Positions 61,268-64,000 of a DNA stretch of 64,000 bases are shown piece by piece. Source of the stretch: Streptomyces sp. CC0208 (GTDB lineage Bacteria; Actinomycetota; Actinomycetes; Streptomycetales; Streptomycetaceae); the NCBI RefSeq assembly GCF_003443735.1, contig NZ_CP031969.1, positions 8,804,001-8,868,000 on the forward strand, written 5' to 3'. Made by a program: the position numbers and the translations under genes. The notes beneath the pieces were generated by a model, which saw only the letters and a program-made list of their open reading frames with translations, had not been told where the DNA came from and ran no database searches. Numbering within the stretch: position 1 is the stretch's first letter; every line of letters begins with the position of its first letter.

Positions 61268-64000
61268 TTACCTCCACTCGCTTCCGAACTCGGCTTCGAG
61301 TTCGTCGATCTCTGCTTGGGACAGCGACACCAGCGGCAGGTCGGACGGGGTGTGTCCGCCCGCCGGGGTGGCGTGGGAAAGGTCGGTCAGCGCGTCGAAC
61401 CACCGCCCGGCCAGGGCGTTCACCTCGTCCTCGGACCAGATGCCGGGCACCCAGGACCAGGTGGCGCGCAGCCCGCTCTCGTCGGCCGCGACGGTGATCT
61501 CCAGGCCGTGGGCGACGGGCAGGGCGGGGTCGTGAGCGGCGCCGAGGGCCAGCGCGCCGGGCAGTTCCTCGGGGGCGACCGACCAGCCGCCGGACCGCTC
61601 GCCGGCGGTGCGGCCCAGGTAGTTGAAGCCGATCCCCGGTGTCGGGAGGGCGGCGAGGACCGGACCGGTCTCCGGGTTCAGGTGGCGGAGCAGTCCGTGG
61701 CCGATGCCGTGGTCGGGGACGGCACGCAGCTGCTCCTTCACGCTGCGCAGGATCTGTGCGGGATCCTCCAGGTCGAGCCCGGTGAGGTCGAGGCGGGCCG
61801 GGACGACGCTGGTGAACCAGCCCACCGTGCGGGAGAGGTCCACCCCCTCGGCCAGGTCCTCCCGCCCGTGCCGCTCGATGTCCACCAGCAGCGCAGGGTG
61901 CTCCCGCGTGCGGGCGAAGGCGAGGGCGAGGGCGGCGAGCAGGACGTCTTCGGGGCCGGCGTGGTAGGCGGCGGGCACCGTGGTCAGCAGGTCGGCGGTG
62001 GGCGCGGGCGCCAGGCCGCGGGTGAGGTGGCGCAGGGCGCCGACGACATCCCGTGCGGGGTCGGGGCGCCGAATGCCCGGCGTCGGATCGGGCGCCTCCA
62101 ATATCCGGCGCCAGATGTCCAGTTCGGACTCGCGCGCCTCCGCCTGACGCTTGAGCAGCCGCGCCCAGTGCCTGAACGGCGTTCCGGGCGGCGGTAGTTC
62201 GTCTCCCCGCCAGGCCACAGCCAGGTCGGCCCGGAGGATACCCCAGGACACGGCGTCCACGGCCAGGTGATGGATCGTCAGCAGCAGGCGACCCGGGCGG
62301 TCGGGCCCGGCGTCGTACCAGACCGCGCGCACCAATTCACCCTGCTCCGGACGCAGTCGGGGGACGGACGGTTCGAGGGCGCCCTCGAAGTCGCCGTCCG
62401 GCACGCCGACCCGCTCCAGCGGGACCGGTGGGCCCTGGGCCGGCGGGATGTGCGCCGTCCAGTCACCCTCCGTCGCCACCCGAAGCCGCAGCACGTCGTG
62501 GTGGTCCAGCACCGCCTTCAACGCGGCGGCCAGCCCCTTCTCGTCGGCCCCCGCCGGGGTGACCAGGAGCAGCGACTGGCTGAACGACCCGACGGGGCCG
62601 CCGCGTTCGCGCAACCGGTGCATGGCCGGGGTCAGTGGCAGGTCACCGACCCGCGACTCCCGCGCGGGCCCCGGTGAGAGGGCCGGGCGGGTCGCGGCCA
62701 GCGCGGCGAGGCCGGCGATCGTGCGGTGCTCGAACACATCCCGCGGGGTCAGCCGCAGCCCGGCCGCGAGGGCCCGGCTGACGAGGTGGATGGAGGCGAT
62801 GCTGTCCCCGCCGAGGTCGAAGAAGGAGTCTTCCGCGCCCATGCCGTGCGGGTCACGCCCCAGCACCTCGGCGAACAGGTCGCGCAGGACCCCCTCGGAC
62901 GCGGTGCGCGGGGACCGGCTCCCGATCCGCACCTCGGGGGCCGGCAGGGCGGCGCGGTCCAGTTTGCCGTTGGGCGTCATCGGCAGGGCGTCCAGCACCA
63001 CGAACGCCTCCGGGACCATGTGGTCGGGCAACTGCCGGACCGCGTACGCCCGTACGTCCGTGACGTCGACCTCGGCCTTCCCCACCAGGTATCCGACCAG
63101 CCGCCGTGTTCCGGCCGGATCCTCGCGCACCACCACCGCGGCCTGCTCGACCGCGCCGTGGGCACAGAGCACGCCCTCGACCTCGCCGGGCTCGATCCGA
63201 AGGCCCCGGATCTTCAGCTGGCTGTCGGCCCGGCCACGCAGCATCAGGGAGCCGTCGGCGCGGCGCACGGCCAGGTCACCGGTGCGGTACATGCGGGTGC
63301 CCGGCGGGCCGTACGGGTCGGCGACGAACCGCTCGGCGGTCAGGCCGGGCCGGTTCCGGTACCCCCGGGCCACCAGGTCGCCGGCCACGTACAACTCGCC
63401 CTCGACACCGACCGGGACGGGGTTGAGCCAGTCGTCCAGGACGTGCGCGCGGGTGTTCCACATGGGGCGCCCGATGGGCACCGGTCCCGACGGCAGGTCG
63501 TCTCCGGGGTCGATGCGGTGGTCGGTGCAGCCGACGGTGACCTCGGTGGGGCCGTAGTGGTTGATCAGCCGGACGCCGGGGTGGCCCCGCCGCCAGGCGC
63601 GCAGGGCCTCGCCCACCAGCGCCTCGCCGCCCAGCATGAACTCCTCGGTGGGCGAGATGTCGTACGGCAGAGCGGGCAGCAGCGCCAGATGGCTGGGCGT
63701 GGCCTTGAGGAACGTGCAGCCCTCGGGCAGCGGCTCGGAGCCCGCCTCGTGCACGGCCGCGATGTGCACCCGGCCACCGGCCGCGAGCGCGCCGTGCAGC
63801 GTCGTGACCGTGGCGTCGAAGGTCATGGTCGCGTGCAGCAGCGAGGCACCGCGCAGGCTCGGGTACGCCTCGACACAACGGGTCACGTACGTCGTGAGGT
63901 TGCGGTGTTCGACGACGACGCCCTTGGGGCGGCCGGTGGTGCCCGAGGTGTAGATCAGGTAGGCCGGGTCTGCGGGTCGGGCCTTCGCCAACTCGCCCTC
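61268..64000 (-). CDS. NRPS protein, C-terminal part: A-PCP-E (runs off the right end)
   Basis: The beginning lies beyond the window. The visible part starts inside an A domain at YLIYTSGTTGRPKG. Core motifs are INHYGPTEVTV and RGLRIEPGEVEG, and specificity residues read D-A-T-K-M-G-H-V-G, most like the Asp/Asn codes DLTKVGHIGK and DLTKLGEVGK. PCP FFDLGGDSIASIHL is followed by an epimerisation domain with HHLAVDAVSW (DA instead of DG), SRTVGWFTS and FNYLGR. It should deliver a D-residue to the after-E type C domain of the next protein, only seven bases away in the transcript. Confidence 0.92.
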   Translation of the reverse strand, partial: EGELAKARPADPAYLIYTSGTTGRPKGVVVEHRNLTTYVTRCVEAYPSLRGASLLHATMTFDATVTTLHGALAAGGRVHIAAVHEAGSEPLPEGCTFLKATPSHLALLPALPYDISPTEEFMLGGEALVGEALRAWRRGHPGVRLINHYGPTEVTVGCTDHRIDPGDDLPSGPVPIGRPMWNTRAHVLDDWLNPVPVGVEGELYVAGDLVARGYRNRPGLTAERFVADPYGPPGTRMYRTGDLAVRRADGSLMLRGRADSQLKIRGLRIEPGEVEGVLCAHGAVEQAAVVVREDPAGTRRLVGYLVGKAEVDVTDVRAYAVRQLPDHMVPEAFVVLDALPMTPNGKLDRAALPAPEVRIGSRSPRTASEGVLRDLFAEVLGRDPHGMGAEDSFFDLGGDSIASIHLVSRALAAGLRLTPRDVFEHRTIAGLAALAATRPALSPGPARESRVGDLPLTPAMHRLRERGGPVGSFSQSLLLVTPAGADEKGLAAALKAVLDHHDVLRLRVATEGDWTAHIPPAQGPPVPLERVGVPDGDFEGALEPSVPRLRPEQGELVRAVWYDAGPDRPGRLLLTIHHLAVDAVSWGILRADLAVAWRGDELPPPGTPFRHWARLLKRQAEARESELDIWRRILEAPDPTPGIRRPDPARDVVGALRHLTRGLAPAPTADLLTTVPAAYHAGPEDVLLAALALAFARTREHPALLVDIERHGREDLAEGVDLSRTVGWFTSVVPARLDLTGLDLEDPAQILRSVKEQLRAVPDHGIGHGLLRHLNPETGPVLAALPTPGIGFNYLGRTAGERSGGWSVAPEELPGALALGAAHDPALPVAHGLEITVAADESGLRATWSWVPGIWSEDEVNALAGRWFDALTDLSHATPAGGHTPSDLPLVSLSQAEIDELEAEFGSEWR

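Noticed and set aside
1..64000. CRISPR arrays, insertion sequences, attachment sites
   Set aside because: No regularly spaced repeats, transposase or integrase frames were seen; the repeated elements found are ricin modules, operators and terminators.

Overview
The window is very GC-rich DNA with the codon and ribosome-binding habits of Streptomyces or a close relative. Supporting signs are GGAGG-type ribosome binding sites, frequent GTG and some TTG starts, TTA codons confined to a few genes, Sec and Tat signal peptides, ricin-type lectin-tagged secreted hydrolases, and an NRPS cluster with an MbtH gene. No rRNA, tRNA, CRISPR array, transposase or integrase was found.

Region 1 (about 1-20.5 kb, + strand) is a dense island of ten consecutive secreted carbohydrate-active enzymes, each carrying a ricin-type beta-trefoil (CBM13-like) lectin domain: GH54 arabinofuranosidase, a GH141-like beta-helix protein, a CE3-type SGNH esterase, GH10 xylanase, a second GH54 with reversed domain order, GH27 alpha-galactosidase, a third GH54, a GH39-like clan A hydrolase, GH59 (galactocerebrosidase family), GH29 alpha-fucosidase and a CE1-type feruloyl/acetyl esterase (eleven genes counting the first GH54). 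The set fits removal of arabinose, galactose, fucose and acyl side chains from arabinoxylan and arabinogalactan. Three of the genes have a single TTA codon inside the signal-peptide region, pointing to bldA control. A CebR-like palindrome sits inside the first GH54 gene.

Region 2 (20.5-33 kb) holds a hotdog thioesterase plus TetR pair behind a clear operator, then a minus-strand operon of GH36 alpha-galactosidase, GH43 and secreted GH5 glucanase with LacI-type palindromes upstream. An isochorismatase-like hydrolase, a secreted M4 metalloprotease and a ricin-GH62 arabinofuranosidase follow.

Region 3 (33-46.4 kb) is mixed. It contains a frameshifted DUF4232 lipoprotein coupled to a membrane protein, DinB-like, VOC, APH-like and esterase genes, an HxlR regulator, an SRPBCC/F420-type LLM oxidoreductase pair, a decayed TPP-enzyme tail, an ArsR/SRPBCC operon with paired operators, an MFS exporter, a LacI regulator that could serve the sugar genes, a small secreted protein and an ACT-domain protein.

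Region 4 (46.4-64 kb, minus strand, running off the right end) is part of an NRPS cluster. In transcription order it encodes A-PCP-E (partial), C-A-PCP-C-PCP-E, C-A-PCP-TE, MbtH, a type II thioesterase, a short-chain dehydrogenase and a free-standing A-PCP protein. The middle protein contains a module with no adenylation domain. The free-standing protein has a threonine-type specificity code and is the obvious candidate to load that module in trans, as known for syringomycin and ramoplanin. The predicted order is ...-D-Asx-Thr-D-Thr(or derivative)-X, released by the terminal TE. The identity of X is not assigned.
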